Shown here one piece after another: positions 21,276-30,763 of a stretch of DNA of 30,943 bases. The DNA comes from Hyphomicrobiales bacterium (GTDB lineage: Bacteria > Pseudomonadota > Alphaproteobacteria > Rhizobiales > Aestuariivirgaceae). The position numbers and the translations under genes are program-made. The stretch is taken from positions 1 to 30,943 of the forward strand of contig JAIBJH010000016.1 of assembly GCA_020029455.1 (NCBI GenBank). Direction: 5' to 3'. Below the pieces are notes generated by a model that had not been told where the DNA came from, did no database searches, and was given only the letters and a program-made list of their open reading frames with translations. Each line of letters starts with the position of its first letter. Positions within the stretch are counted from its first letter, which is position 1.

Positions 21276-22886
21276 ATGTCGCAAATGTTTGGATTGATCA
21301 GAAACCGCCGCATTCTAGCGCTCGGCGCCCTCACCATCGCCATTGCTGGCCTCCTGCTCGTGACAATGAATGTCCTGAGCCGCCCAGTATATCAAACCCT
21401 CTATTCAGGCCTCGACGCCGAGGACGTCAATCGCATTGGCTCGGTCCTAGGCGAAGTCGGGATTTCCTTCGACATTAACGAAGCGGCCAACGCCGTGCTT
21501 GTGGATCCCGCACGCGCTGCTCAGGCACGCATGATTCTTGCGGAGAAAGGCCTCCCGAAGAGCGACAAGTCAGGTTACGAGCTTTTTGACCAAATGGGTT
21601 CACTGGGCCTGACAACCTTTATGCAGCAGGTCACGCGCGTGAGAGCGCTTGAAGGGGAGCTGGTGCGGACCATCCAACAGTTGGATGGCGTAAAATCCGC
21701 CAGAGTTCATCTGGCGCTGCGCTCTGAAGGAACTTTCAGGAGTCGCGATGCGGGAGCAACTGCGTCCGTTGTGCTGAGGTTTAATGGAGAGCCAGCAGTG
21801 ACGCTGGCTCAGGCTGTGCGTCAGCTCGTTGCAGCAGCCATCCCGGGATTGAAAGCGGAAGATGTCAGTGTCTCTACGACAGAAGGCAGGATTCTTGCCT
21901 CGGCGGGGGATCAGGAAAATGCCGAACCAAACTCAATGCTCGACCTCGAGACCAAGATCGCCAACGAAATGCGTTCCAGAGTTGAGCGAACCCTAGCTCC
22001 GGTGGTCGGGCTCGACAATCTTCGAGTTAGCGTCAGCGCGGCAATCAATCTCGACAAATCCCAGACACAAGTGACGGACTTCGATCCGGAATCGAAGGTC
22101 GAAAGATCGATGCGTACCGTCAAATCTTCCGATCAGACCTCGGAAGGCGACAACGCGCGAAGTGTTTCCGCAGATCAAAACATTCCCCGTGAAGTCACGG
22201 ACCAATCTTCCGGAGGTGGCACATCCAAAATGCGTGACAGCAAAGAGGAAGTGGTCAATTACGAATTGAACAGCAAGAAGATTGATACACAGTCATCCGG
22301 CTATCGCATTACACGGCTCTCCGCTGCCGTTGTCATTAATCGCGGCGCTCTCACAAATGATAAGGGAGAGCCAATTGACGATGCTGCCGTAAAGGCGAGA
22401 CTGGCGGAAATCGAGGGACTGGTCCGGTCAGCTGCCGGAATCGATGAAAGCCGGAAAGACTCGCTCACCGTGTCCGCGCTGCAATTTGTGAAGTCGGAAA
22501 TCGCTGACGTGGATGCGACCCCAGCCGGAGGAATGCTCGATTCGCTCACAGCTCAGCTAGGCACGATCATCAACGCAGCAGGAATGATCCTGGCCGTCGT
22601 CCTCATCATCTTTCTGGGATTGAGGCCCGGCCTGAAGATGATCGCTAGCCAGCCCGTTGTTACCGCAAGTGCGAGGCCCCCCGAGGTGAAGGAAATTGAG
22701 AGCCGTTCGCCGGCCAGCGCCGGATTTGAACGCCTCTCTGCGGGTACAGCGCTGGAAGGCCTGCCTGAGCATCGTGGCGGTCCAACTTCGATTGACAAGC
22801 TGAACCGGATTGTCGGCATTGACGTTGACCGCGCCGCGCAGGTTCTGAAGAGTTGGATTCAGGAAACCCTTAAGGAGGCGGCATGA
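21276..22886 (+). CDS. fliF: FliF, MS-ring protein
   Basis: A 536-residue MS-ring protein and base of the flagellum. Membrane segment 1 is at about 13-33 (ILALGALTIAIAGLLLVTMN) and segment 2 at about 428-450 (in 'INAAGMILAVVLIIFLGLRP'). The periplasmic ring-building motifs are clear: 'PVYQTLYSGLDAEDVNRIGS', 'LAEKGLPKSDKSGYELFDQM' and 'TTFMQQVTRVRALEGELVRT'. The C-terminal cytoplasmic tail, which binds FliG, ends 'DVDRAAQVLKSWIQETLKEA'. Length is normal. The next gene overlaps its end by four bases. Confidence 0.97.
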   Translation: MSQMFGLIRNRRILALGALTIAIAGLLLVTMNVLSRPVYQTLYSGLDAEDVNRIGSVLGEVGISFDINEAANAVLVDPARAAQARMILAEKGLPKSDKSGYELFDQMGSLGLTTFMQQVTRVRALEGELVRTIQQLDGVKSARVHLALRSEGTFRSRDAGATASVVLRFNGEPAVTLAQAVRQLVAAAIPGLKAEDVSVSTTEGRILASAGDQENAEPNSMLDLETKIANEMRSRVERTLAPVVGLDNLRVSVSAAINLDKSQTQVTDFDPESKVERSMRTVKSSDQTSEGDNARSVSADQNIPREVTDQSSGGGTSKMRDSKEEVVNYELNSKKIDTQSSGYRITRLSAAVVINRGALTNDKGEPIDDAAVKARLAEIEGLVRSAAGIDESRKDSLTVSALQFVKSEIADVDATPAGGMLDSLTAQLGTIINAAGMILAVVLIIFLGLRPGLKMIASQPVVTASARPPEVKEIESRSPASAGFERLSAGTALEGLPEHRGGPTSIDKLNRIVGIDVDRAAQVLKSWIQETLKEAA

Positions 22887-23446
22887 AATCACTTGCCGCA
22901 TGGAGTACTGCGCGCTTGGCGGTCCCGCAAGAAGTCGAGTGGGGTGCCGGAGCGGATGGTGAACCAGAGGTGCGTCAGATGATGGCGCGGCTGACCGATA
23001 CTCTATTCAACACCATCGTGGAGGCCCGGGCAATGGTGCTCCATCGTAAGCAGTCTGAAATCATTCGGGACTGGGCCAAGCAACAAAGCTATGCCCTTGA
23101 ATCAGTTTTCGAGCGGAACCTTGCATCCGTAAGAGAACGCATTGTGCGGGGAGTTTCCGAAAATCTGCTGCCGCTTCTCAACCGTCACATTGAACAGAAG
23201 TCGCTGGAGGACTTTCTGGCGGCAATTGACGCCCAAACGCTCGATACTGTTGGTGAGGTGGTGCGCATCAGCGTGCCTGCCCCACTCACCGAATTGGTGA
23301 CCGGTGAATTGAAGAAGCGAAACCTTGACGTAGTGGTGGCCGGAGAGAGTGAGAAGGAGTTGGTGGCCAGTATCGGCGAAACCCGCATTGAGTCCCGCAT
23401 GGGCACTGCTTCGCTAAAGGCCGAGGAACTTTTGTCCAATGCCTAG
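22883..23446 (+). CDS. FliH-like export-ATPase regulator (putative)
   Basis: A 187-residue protein without signal or membrane segments. It has a long helical centre (about 35-115, charged). The end, 'GETRIESRMGTASLKAEELL', resembles the C-terminal pattern of FliH/YscL proteins (a G-x-R-I-E-x-x-x-G-x-x-D/T-A-S-L form). Its place straight after fliF also fits FliH, which holds FliI at the C-ring. No other fliH is seen in the window. It overlaps fliF by four bases and motB by eight. Similarity is weak by eye, so I leave the symbol empty. Confidence 0.6.
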   Translation: MKSLAAWSTARLAVPQEVEWGAGADGEPEVRQMMARLTDTLFNTIVEARAMVLHRKQSEIIRDWAKQQSYALESVFERNLASVRERIVRGVSENLLPLLNRHIEQKSLEDFLAAIDAQTLDTVGEVVRISVPAPLTELVTGELKKRNLDVVVAGESEKELVASIGETRIESRMGTASLKAEELLSNA

Positions 23447-24713
23447 CAAGGGAGAGGTCAAGCAGGAGCTCCTGATCATCAGGAGGGGCCCGCACGAGGA
23501 TCTCGCCGCCGCCAAGGGTGGTGCCTGGAAAATTGCGTATGCCGACTTTGTAACCGCCATGATGGCCTTCTTCCTGGTCATGTGGCTCATCAATTCCGCG
23601 AACGAAGTCACAAAGTCCCGGGTTGCGAGCTACTTCAATCCCATCAAGATGACTGATGCAGCGCCGGTCAGAAAGGGCCTGCGTGAAAACGTCGAGCCGA
23701 AGAGCCAGAAGACGAATGTAGATATCAAAGAAGCTGGTGGTGAAGGCTCCGCGGAGGCCAAGAATGGCGGCGGCGAGGTTCAACTGAGCAGGGAAAAGCT
23801 CTTGGAAAACCCCATGACTGCCCTAGAGCTGATTGAGGAGCTGTCGGGGAAAGTTGGTGTACAACAAGCCGTGGTGGAAGAGGGAGTTGGAGATCCTTTC
23901 GACCCAAAGTCCGCCAGCCAAGGCGCACACCAGGATAGCAAGTCCGCCGAAAATCAGACCCCGGCTCCCGACAAGCGCCAACCAATTGCCAACCGGGATG
24001 ATATCGGCCCGCAGCAGGAAATGGCCAAGGCGGCAACTTCTGGGGAGAATGTGGCCGAACCGGCTGCGAACAATCAGCCCTCGGCAGGCGTGAATGATGA
24101 GAAGGTTGAGAAGATCAGCAAGGATGACGCGAAGAACGCCAAGCTGGCGCAGCCACCGATGCCTGACGCCGAAGATCAGTTGAAAAAATCTGAGAAAGCA
24201 GAACACGAAGCTCTGGAGGCGACCCAGGCCGCGCTCAAAGCCGAGGAAGAAAAGGAGGCGATCGACCTTCAGCGGGAAATCCGCACTCAGCTTGCAGACC
24301 TGCGTGGAGCAATTGATGTGAACGTGTCCGTCAAGGTCACGAGTGAAGGCACGCTTGTCGTCTTTGAGGATGGCAGGAAGAGAAGCATGTTTGCCGTGGG
24401 CTCAGCTTCGCCGAACCCGGCCCTCATTACTTTGCTTGCGAAGGTGGGAGAGCTACTCAACAAGCGCGATGAACCTGTCGTCATCCGTGGACATACCGAC
24501 GGGCGGCGCTTTCGCATCGAAACTTATGACAACTGGCAACTATCCACAGATCGCGCGCACATGGCCAGCTATATGTTGATCCGCGGCGGGCTCCCCGAAT
24601 CGCGGCTCATGCGCATTGAAGGTTACGGCTCATCGCAGCCTGCAGTGCCAGAGAATGTTTTTGCCGATGCGAATCGGCGCGTTGAATTTCTACTGGCGCG
24701 CCCAAACCAATGA
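23439..24713 (+). CDS. motB: MotB, stator protein with peptidoglycan-binding domain
   Basis: A 424-residue stator subunit. The single membrane segment begins 'WKIAYADFVTAMMAFFLVMW' at about residue 30, with the proton-binding aspartate at D36. A long acidic Lys/Glu/Ala/Gln-rich linker follows (about 70-280). The OmpA-like peptidoglycan-binding domain (about 300-420) has 'VVIRGHTDGRRFRIETYDNW', 'LSTDRAHMASYMLI' and 'RIEGYGSSQP' and ends 'DANRRVEFLL'. It looks intact, unlike its partner motA. It overlaps the fliH-like gene by eight bases and motC by four, so motB-motC-fliK are coupled. Confidence 0.95.
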   Translation: MPSKGEVKQELLIIRRGPHEDLAAAKGGAWKIAYADFVTAMMAFFLVMWLINSANEVTKSRVASYFNPIKMTDAAPVRKGLRENVEPKSQKTNVDIKEAGGEGSAEAKNGGGEVQLSREKLLENPMTALELIEELSGKVGVQQAVVEEGVGDPFDPKSASQGAHQDSKSAENQTPAPDKRQPIANRDDIGPQQEMAKAATSGENVAEPAANNQPSAGVNDEKVEKISKDDAKNAKLAQPPMPDAEDQLKKSEKAEHEALEATQAALKAEEEKEAIDLQREIRTQLADLRGAIDVNVSVKVTSEGTLVVFEDGRKRSMFAVGSASPNPALITLLAKVGELLNKRDEPVVIRGHTDGRRFRIETYDNWQLSTDRAHMASYMLIRGGLPESRLMRIEGYGSSQPAVPENVFADANRRVEFLLARPNQ

Positions 24714-26122
24714 AGCTCAGCCTCCCCAAAGGGCCCGTCTTGTGGTTGCTTTGTGCATGCGTTGGCACTGCTTCGATCGCGGTCGGTGCGTCCTGGTATC
24801 TGGCTTGGCCAGCTATTTCATCAATTGCATCAGCGTTGCCATGGAAAGGCCCTACTGAAGAACATGTCAGTGAGGCCTCGTCCCATTCCAGGCTCTCCGT
24901 GAGGGAAGATCGAGCAGGTACCGATGCCGGGAAAAGCCAACAGGCAGCCGCTCATTCTTCAGAAGAAGGCGAAAGCGCCGAGAAGTTCATGTTCGACAAG
25001 GTTACGTTGCAGGCGGGAGTCGAGGCGCAGGCAGGATATTTAAGAGGGTTGCGCCTTCCCTTGCAGGCGCTGTTGGACGCACAAACGGCACTTGCCTATG
25101 GCAAGGCCGATGCGGAAAAACGATATAAACAGGCACAAGGCAACATCTCCGGCAAGATCAAGACATTTGGCCGGCAGACCTTGTCCGGTCAGGAAGTGGA
25201 ACAGTTGGCTGTCTACCTGTTCTCTGGGGGCGAACCGTCCCTGGTCGAGAACATTCTTCATTCACTTGAGAAGGATCCACCGAACAAGGCCCTGTTGGAG
25301 GGTGCGATCGCCTACGTATCCCGCGATCTGAAGCTGGCAGACAGAAAATTGCAGACCCTTGATCTTGCGCGTCTCCAGCCGCCCTTACTATCGCGCGTTC
25401 TGTTGGTGCAGTCACAAACTACTTCATCGCTCGACGCAACGGAAAAAGCGCGGCTGCTGGAACAGGCTGCCGGCCTGTCACCGGGCACGCTGGTGGAAGA
25501 AGCCACGATCAGGCGCCTTGTTCAATTGTGGGCCGATGTTGCCAACGCAAGGCAACTGATGAAATGGTCGCGGCAATATCTGAGGCGGTTTCCGAAATCC
25601 TACTACATGGATGATTTCGTGAAGTCGTTCAGTGCAGGCATCTTGAAGACAGCGCGGCGAGGAGACGCCCCCCGCAAGGACGACATCGATTTTATTCTGA
25701 GATCACTTGAGGTGCCGGACGCTGGCAGAATGGCTCTTGTCATCATAAAATCCTCACTTGATGCCGGTCTTAAGGAAACTTGCATCACCTTTGCCGAGTC
25801 CGCGGCTGAGGTTCTTCCGAGATCATTTCCGGAACGAAATACTGTTATAATTCATGGGCTTGCGTGCAGGGCGGCAGAGGCGCCCGCCGCTGTCCTCGAG
25901 GAACTCACTGATCCCGATATGGCCGAGGCCGATGCCACGAGCCGGCAGGTGTTGAAGAATGCCCAGCTCCTCGCCTCAAACATATTGCAGGAAGGCCTGT
26001 TGAAGGTCGCTCGCACTCCGGGTGAAACGCAGGAAGTCGACCGGCAACTCGACAACTTCGCTGCAAGCGTCGCACAACAATTGAAGAGTAGCTTCAGGCT
26101 TCTGCAGGAAAGCAAGAAATGA
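24710..26122 (+). CDS. motC: MotC, periplasmic motility protein
   Basis: A 470-residue protein with an N-terminal signal or membrane segment (about 9-34), a low-complexity region (about 45-90) and a long helical body. In Sinorhizobium, MotC is a periplasmic protein that binds MotB and is needed for rotation. It depends on the MotE chaperone, whose gene is at 16383-16886. Identification rests on the order motB-motC-fliK(motD), length and helical make-up; the clearest stretch is 'LLDAQTALAYGKADAEKRYK' and 'GRQTLSGQEVEQLAVYLFSG'. It overlaps motB and fliK by four bases each. Confidence 0.87.
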   Translation: MKLSLPKGPVLWLLCACVGTASIAVGASWYLAWPAISSIASALPWKGPTEEHVSEASSHSRLSVREDRAGTDAGKSQQAAAHSSEEGESAEKFMFDKVTLQAGVEAQAGYLRGLRLPLQALLDAQTALAYGKADAEKRYKQAQGNISGKIKTFGRQTLSGQEVEQLAVYLFSGGEPSLVENILHSLEKDPPNKALLEGAIAYVSRDLKLADRKLQTLDLARLQPPLLSRVLLVQSQTTSSLDATEKARLLEQAAGLSPGTLVEEATIRRLVQLWADVANARQLMKWSRQYLRRFPKSYYMDDFVKSFSAGILKTARRGDAPRKDDIDFILRSLEVPDAGRMALVIIKSSLDAGLKETCITFAESAAEVLPRSFPERNTVIIHGLACRAAEAPAAVLEELTDPDMAEADATSRQVLKNAQLLASNILQEGLLKVARTPGETQEVDRQLDNFAASVAQQLKSSFRLLQESKK

Positions 26123-27432
26123 AGCTGGTTGTCGACAATCCGATGCAAGTTCCGGCCAAACGCGCCGGCAAGTCGCACAAGACCATGCAGCCTGTCATCC
26201 TACAATTGACCGGGGGAGGTGATGCGAAAGTTGCCGTGATGCCCGATTTTGGCCGCCTTTTGGAAACGCGCACGCCAACGCCTGATAGAAACATGGAAAA
26301 GAATACTTCTGACTCAAAGAAGTCGGAGCAACAGCCGTCCATTGACTTGCTCGATCGAAACTATCTGGACACCACGCCCTTCGGAAACCTCTTCGAGGAT
26401 ATGGAACACAAATACGAACAGGATTTGAAGAAAACGGCCCCTGTCGAGTTTCACAAGCGCGATGACAAACTTGCGCAGGATGTCAAACTCATTGACGCAC
26501 GGGCTCTTTTTGGCAGTCTGCGGTTTGATCGAGAAGGTTCCGGCCCTGCTCACCAAGTCATGTCGGACGATAAGGCTTCACCTGCAAGTGCGGCGCAGCC
26601 AGACAATGTCGAAACGCTTGCAGCTGCTTTGTCTCTCTCTGGCGAAAGAGGTGCAACTAGCGAAAAGAAAAGTACCGGCACTGAAAAGCAGCAGCGACAG
26701 GTGCCTGAAAGGCCGCAGACGGAAATTGTCACGCCACAGGAATTCTCCCGGACCGAAAAACAGCAACCCACTGCAGGCTCGCCCGAAAGGGCGGAGTCGC
26801 GTGACGTCTCTGCGCCTGCAAGGTCCGCGGCAACACAAGGTAAAACCGCAGAAACCAACTTTCCTTCTGACATGAGCACACAACGCTTGGAAGCGCCGCC
26901 GGTACTTTCGGTCACGTCAAGTCCCATGCAGCAGATTGTTGAGCGCGTTTCAAAATTATTGCCCGCCCCAAACGTGGAAATCAGGCATCTGCCTGATGGC
27001 CAGAAAACCGTTCGTTTCGCATTGCAGCCGGATAGTTTGGGCGATGTTTCCGTGGTTTTGCGGCTGCGCGACTCCGGGATTGATCTCGCTATCCGCCCCC
27101 AACGCCAGGAAACAGCGCAGTATCTTGAAGATTCGAGGGATGAGTTGTTGCAGACATTGAAGCTCACGGGAGTGGAGCTGGGAAATGTCGAAATCAAGCC
27201 GCTTGACGTGTCGACTGGCCAGGACGTGAGGCAGGACAAGCCCGCCACTGGCCAGGGCGGAAGCCACACAAATCAATTCCAATCTCCGCATGGTGGAAGC
27301 TCGTTCCATGGCGGAAATAAAGAGAACCAATGGCGCACACCGGATGTCGCAGCGATGCGGAAAGGCAACAAGGATGAAACCGAACAGGCTGAAACTGGCG
27401 GCCCTGCTGTTGGCCGCGGCATTGTCCTGTGA
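26119..27432 (+). CDS. fliK: FliK (MotD), hook-length control protein
   Basis: A 437-residue protein with a low-complexity Ser/Gln/Glu/Lys-rich N-terminal two thirds and a Flg_hook domain at about 275-370. The domain reads 'VEIRHLPDGQKTVRFALQPD', 'SLGDVSVVLRLRDSGIDLAI' and 'SRDELLQTLKLTGVELGNVE'. FliK measures hook length and triggers the FlhB switch. In Sinorhizobium it was first called MotD. The last 59 bases also encode the signal peptide of the next gene in another frame. A Gly/His/Asn-rich tail follows the domain. Confidence 0.92.
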   Translation: MKLVVDNPMQVPAKRAGKSHKTMQPVILQLTGGGDAKVAVMPDFGRLLETRTPTPDRNMEKNTSDSKKSEQQPSIDLLDRNYLDTTPFGNLFEDMEHKYEQDLKKTAPVEFHKRDDKLAQDVKLIDARALFGSLRFDREGSGPAHQVMSDDKASPASAAQPDNVETLAAALSLSGERGATSEKKSTGTEKQQRQVPERPQTEIVTPQEFSRTEKQQPTAGSPERAESRDVSAPARSAATQGKTAETNFPSDMSTQRLEAPPVLSVTSSPMQQIVERVSKLLPAPNVEIRHLPDGQKTVRFALQPDSLGDVSVVLRLRDSGIDLAIRPQRQETAQYLEDSRDELLQTLKLTGVELGNVEIKPLDVSTGQDVRQDKPATGQGGSHTNQFQSPHGGSSFHGGNKENQWRTPDVAAMRKGNKDETEQAETGGPAVGRGIVL

Positions 27433-27970
27433 TGTAGGACCGGCCGCCGCCGCCCAAAGCGAAAGCTGGGCATGCGAAAAGTACCTTGCTTTGGTGTCGG
27501 AAAAAGAAGGCGTGCCGCTTGGCGTTCTCTATGCGGTGGGCCTCACCGAATCCGGCCGCAAATCAAAACTTCACCCATATGCATTGAATATCGAAGGTCA
27601 AACCGTTTTTGCCAAGAGCCGGGACGACGCACTTGCCGTCTTCTCAAAGGCGAGGAGAGACGGCAAGAAACTGATCGACCTCGGATGCATGCAAGTGAAC
27701 CACCACTATCACGGCGCGAATTTTCGCTCTCCTGCAGAAATGCTCGTTCCGGAGAAGAACATCGTTTATGCGGCGCGATTCTTGAAGCAGCTCCGGCAGG
27801 AACATGGTTCTTGGACCATGGCAGTGGCCCGGTATCACGCGAGTGCCGGCAACAAGAAGGCTCAGAAGTCTTACATCTGCAGCGTCATCAAGAATTTAGT
27901 AAGAAGTGGCTTCGGGCAATGGACCGCAGAAGCCAAGGCATTCTGCTCTCAAAGAGTCTCAACTCGCTAG
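27374..27970 (+). CDS. Lytic transglycosylase of the flagellar locus
   Basis: A 198-residue exported SLT-type peptidoglycan hydrolase. The ATG at 27374 is chosen because it has AAGG before it and starts a good signal peptide (MKPNRLKLAALLLAAALSCD, then VGPAAAA). An upstream frame to 27290 adds residues with no signal character. The catalytic glutamate is E59 in 'AVGLTESGRKSKLHPYALNI', followed by 'IDLGCMQVNHHYH' and 'WTMAVARYHASAGN', all typical of the family. Position between fliK and flgE suggests that it opens the wall for the rod, as SltF does in Rhodobacter; this role is inferred. Three further cysteines could form disulfides. Confidence 0.88.
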   Translation: MKPNRLKLAALLLAAALSCDVGPAAAAQSESWACEKYLALVSEKEGVPLGVLYAVGLTESGRKSKLHPYALNIEGQTVFAKSRDDALAVFSKARRDGKKLIDLGCMQVNHHYHGANFRSPAEMLVPEKNIVYAARFLKQLRQEHGSWTMAVARYHASAGNKKAQKSYICSVIKNLVRSGFGQWTAEAKAFCSQRVSTR

Positions 27971-28024
27971 CGTCAGTCTCCGGCAAGTTTGCGAAGATAA
28001 AATGGTGCAAACTGGAGAGTTTCA

Positions 28025-29284
28025 ATGAGCTTGTATGGATTGATGAGAACGAGCACGTCGGGCATGGCCGCGCAGGCTAGCCGCATCTCGATCGTTGCCG
28101 AAAATGTCGCGAACGCCAACACTGTGGGTTACAAAGGCGCGCGCGCGGAGTTCCAGAGTTTCTTCATCGGCGATGGTATCAACAACTACAATTCTGGCAC
28201 CGTATCTGCCGAAGCCCACCGCCTGGTGGAAAGCCAGGGAGGCTTGACTGGTACGGGAAACGTCACCGATCTTGCCATCGATGGCGAAGGCATGATGCTC
28301 GTGCAGGATCCGAACGGCGGAATATTCCTTACCAGGTCCGGTTCATTTACCGAAGATGAGAGCGGAAACCTGGTGAATACTGCGGGTTTCGTCCTGATGG
28401 GTTATCCCTACAATGGCACAACACCGGTTGTCGTGGCTAACGGCTTCGCCGGCCTCGTGCCGATTAATGTGAGTTCACTCCAGCTGCTGGCAGAACCCTC
28501 AACGACTGGAAACCTGGCTGCAAATCTGCCATCCGGCGCGACGGCTATTCCCGCCGCCAATCTGCCCTCGACAAATTCCGCAACCGCCCAGTACACGGCG
28601 AAGACTTCACTCGTCGTCTTTGGAAACCTCGGTGAGGAAATTACGCTCGATGTTTACTACTCAATGACGGCATCCGGCACTTGGGAAGCAACGACCTACA
28701 ATGCGGCCGATGCTGCTGCAGGTGGCGGATTTCCCTACACTTCCGGACCTTTGTCCACCGATACGCTCACCTTTGATCCGGCCAACGGCCAGCTTGCAGG
28801 GGGAAGCCCCACTTCAATCACCATACCCGTTCCTGGTGGACAGAATTTCAATCTTGATGTCTCTGGCATGACGCAACTTGCGACGTCCTTCACCATTTTG
28901 GATGCAACTGCCAACGGCAATGCGGCGAGTGTCGCCGAAATCGTCGAAATCTCGGACGAGGGTCTGCTCTTTGTTGCCTTTGCCAATGGCTCGCGGCGGC
29001 CGCTGTATCAGATTCCATTGGCTACCGTTCCAAGTCCGGACCGGCTGTCCGGACTTTCCGGTAACGTTTACTCTGCTAACTCAAAATCCGGCAATGTGCG
29101 GATCGGTTTCCCCAATAGCGCCGGTTTTGGCGGAATGAGATCGGGCACACTGGAGCAGTCGACAACCGACATCGCCACCGAGTTCACCGAGATGATTGAT
29201 GCTCAGCGCACCTACACCGCAAACTCGAAAGTGTTTCAGACCGGCGCTGAACTGATGGATGTTCTGGTCAATCTGAAGCGCTAA
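28025..29284 (+). CDS. flgE: FlgE, flagellar hook protein
   Basis: A 419-residue hook protein. It begins 'MSLYGLMRTSTSGMAAQASR', followed by 'AENVANANTVGYKGARAEF', the standard axial motif. The middle has 'TDLAIDGEGMMLVQDPNGGI' and 'LTRSGSFTEDESGNLVNTAG'. The end has 'GTLEQSTTDIATEFTEMIDA' and 'QRTYTANSKVFQTGAELMDV'. The ribosome site GGAGAG lies seven bases before the ATG. The 54-base gap to the transglycosylase gene shows no clear promoter. Confidence 0.96.
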   Translation: MSLYGLMRTSTSGMAAQASRISIVAENVANANTVGYKGARAEFQSFFIGDGINNYNSGTVSAEAHRLVESQGGLTGTGNVTDLAIDGEGMMLVQDPNGGIFLTRSGSFTEDESGNLVNTAGFVLMGYPYNGTTPVVVANGFAGLVPINVSSLQLLAEPSTTGNLAANLPSGATAIPAANLPSTNSATAQYTAKTSLVVFGNLGEEITLDVYYSMTASGTWEATTYNAADAAAGGGFPYTSGPLSTDTLTFDPANGQLAGGSPTSITIPVPGGQNFNLDVSGMTQLATSFTILDATANGNAASVAEIVEISDEGLLFVAFANGSRRPLYQIPLATVPSPDRLSGLSGNVYSANSKSGNVRIGFPNSAGFGGMRSGTLEQSTTDIATEFTEMIDAQRTYTANSKVFQTGAELMDVLVNLKR

Positions 29285-29287
29285 GCC

Positions 29288-30760
29288 ATGTATGGTCTAA
29301 GTTCGGCGATCAATAGCGCGCTGTCTGGAATTCTCACGACATCGAGCCAGACGGCCGTTGTATCCCGGAACGTCACGAGAGCTGGAGAGGAAGGCTACTC
29401 TCGCAAGACGGCGCTTGTTACGACGGACTCTGTTGGAAATCCGAAAACCATTGGCGTATCGCGGTCCGCCGATCTGCGTTTGACGGAGAAAGCCAACCAG
29501 TCCCAGAGTATTGTTTCATACGAAAAAGTGCTCGCCGATGCGCTCCTGCGGCTTTCTGAGACGGTTGGTGATGTTGAGGACGACGGCTCCATCGCCTGGG
29601 GCTTGGGCAGATTGCAGACGGCGCTCAGTGATTTCGCTGGTAATCCTTCGAGCACCGCTTTCGCTAACGAGGCATTTGCCTCGGCTCGTGATCTAGCAAC
29701 TTCGATCAGGAGCGCGGCCGATGTCATCACGGAGGTGAGGGGCCAGGCGGACGCCGCTATTGGTGCCTCAGTGCAGAAGATCAACTCGCTGCTGGCTTCC
29801 ATCCACGAGTTGAACTCAAGCATTGTTGCAAAGGCGCCCGGAGATCCCATGGCGGCCGAGCTCATGGACCAGAGAGACGGCTTGGTGAAGCAGCTTTCCT
29901 CGGAAATCGGGGTAAGGGTGATAGACCGCCCCGGTAATGCCATTGCCATATTCGCGGACAATGGCGCGGTGCTGTTCGACGTCGCGCCGCGCTCGGTGAC
30001 TTTCACGCCGACCCAGCCCTTTGTTGCAACCTCAACCGGCAATTCCTTGAGAATTGACGGCATTGATGTGACAGGACCAGGCTCACCAATGCCGCTCAAG
30101 AGCGGTGCGCTCGCAGCCCAGTTCCAAGTGCGTGACAACCTCGCTTCAACTTATTCGATACAGATGGATGAGATTGCGCGCAGCCTTATCACGCTCTTTG
30201 CCGAAAACGATCAGGGCGTTCCCCCGTCATTGCCAGCTGCAACCGGGCTCTTCACCTATTCCGGTGCGCCAGCCGTGCCCCCCTTCGGCATTCATGTACC
30301 GGGCCTTGCTTCCGAACTCGATGTCAGCGCCGCATTCGATGTAAGCCAGGGTGGCACTCCCTTCCTGATCAGGGACGGCGGCAGCAACGGACCCACCTAT
30401 CTCGAGAATGCGGCAGGCTTGTCGGGCTTTCAGGACAGAATTGATTCATTGCTGGCGGCGATGGAAGCCGGATTTTCGTTCGCAGCAAGCGCCCAGATCG
30501 GCTCCAATGTTTCAGTCCAAGCTTTTGCGGACTCATCAGCAGGCTGGGTCGAGGGCAAGCGGCAGGACAACTCGCGCAGCCTCAACTTTGCTGACGCGAC
30601 GCAGCAGCGCGCCAGCGAAGCTTTGAGCCGGAAGACGGGAGTGAACATTGACGAAGAAATGTCCATTCTGCTGAACCTCGAAAAATCCTACCAGGCATCT
30701 GCGCGCGTCATGACCTCGGTTAACGCCATGCTCGACAGTCTCCTGGAAGCGGTGCGCTGA
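29288..30760 (+). CDS. flgK: FlgK, hook-filament junction protein
   Basis: A 490-residue hook-associated protein (HAP1). The N-terminus reads 'MYGLSSAINSALSGILTTSS' then 'VVSRNVTRAGEEGYSRKTAL', where the axial motif normally has N-V-A-N; here it is N-V-T-R. The central part has 'LNSSIVAKAPGDPMAAELMD' and 'QRDGLVKQLSSEIGVRV', a strong FlgK signature. The C-terminus 'GVNIDEEMSILLNLEKSYQA' and 'SARVMTSVNAMLDSLLEAVR' is typical. It lies three bases after flgE and three bases before flgL. Confidence 0.95.
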   Translation: MYGLSSAINSALSGILTTSSQTAVVSRNVTRAGEEGYSRKTALVTTDSVGNPKTIGVSRSADLRLTEKANQSQSIVSYEKVLADALLRLSETVGDVEDDGSIAWGLGRLQTALSDFAGNPSSTAFANEAFASARDLATSIRSAADVITEVRGQADAAIGASVQKINSLLASIHELNSSIVAKAPGDPMAAELMDQRDGLVKQLSSEIGVRVIDRPGNAIAIFADNGAVLFDVAPRSVTFTPTQPFVATSTGNSLRIDGIDVTGPGSPMPLKSGALAAQFQVRDNLASTYSIQMDEIARSLITLFAENDQGVPPSLPAATGLFTYSGAPAVPPFGIHVPGLASELDVSAAFDVSQGGTPFLIRDGGSNGPTYLENAAGLSGFQDRIDSLLAAMEAGFSFAASAQIGSNVSVQAFADSSAGWVEGKRQDNSRSLNFADATQQRASEALSRKTGVNIDEEMSILLNLEKSYQASARVMTSVNAMLDSLLEAVR

Positions 30761-30763
30761 TAG

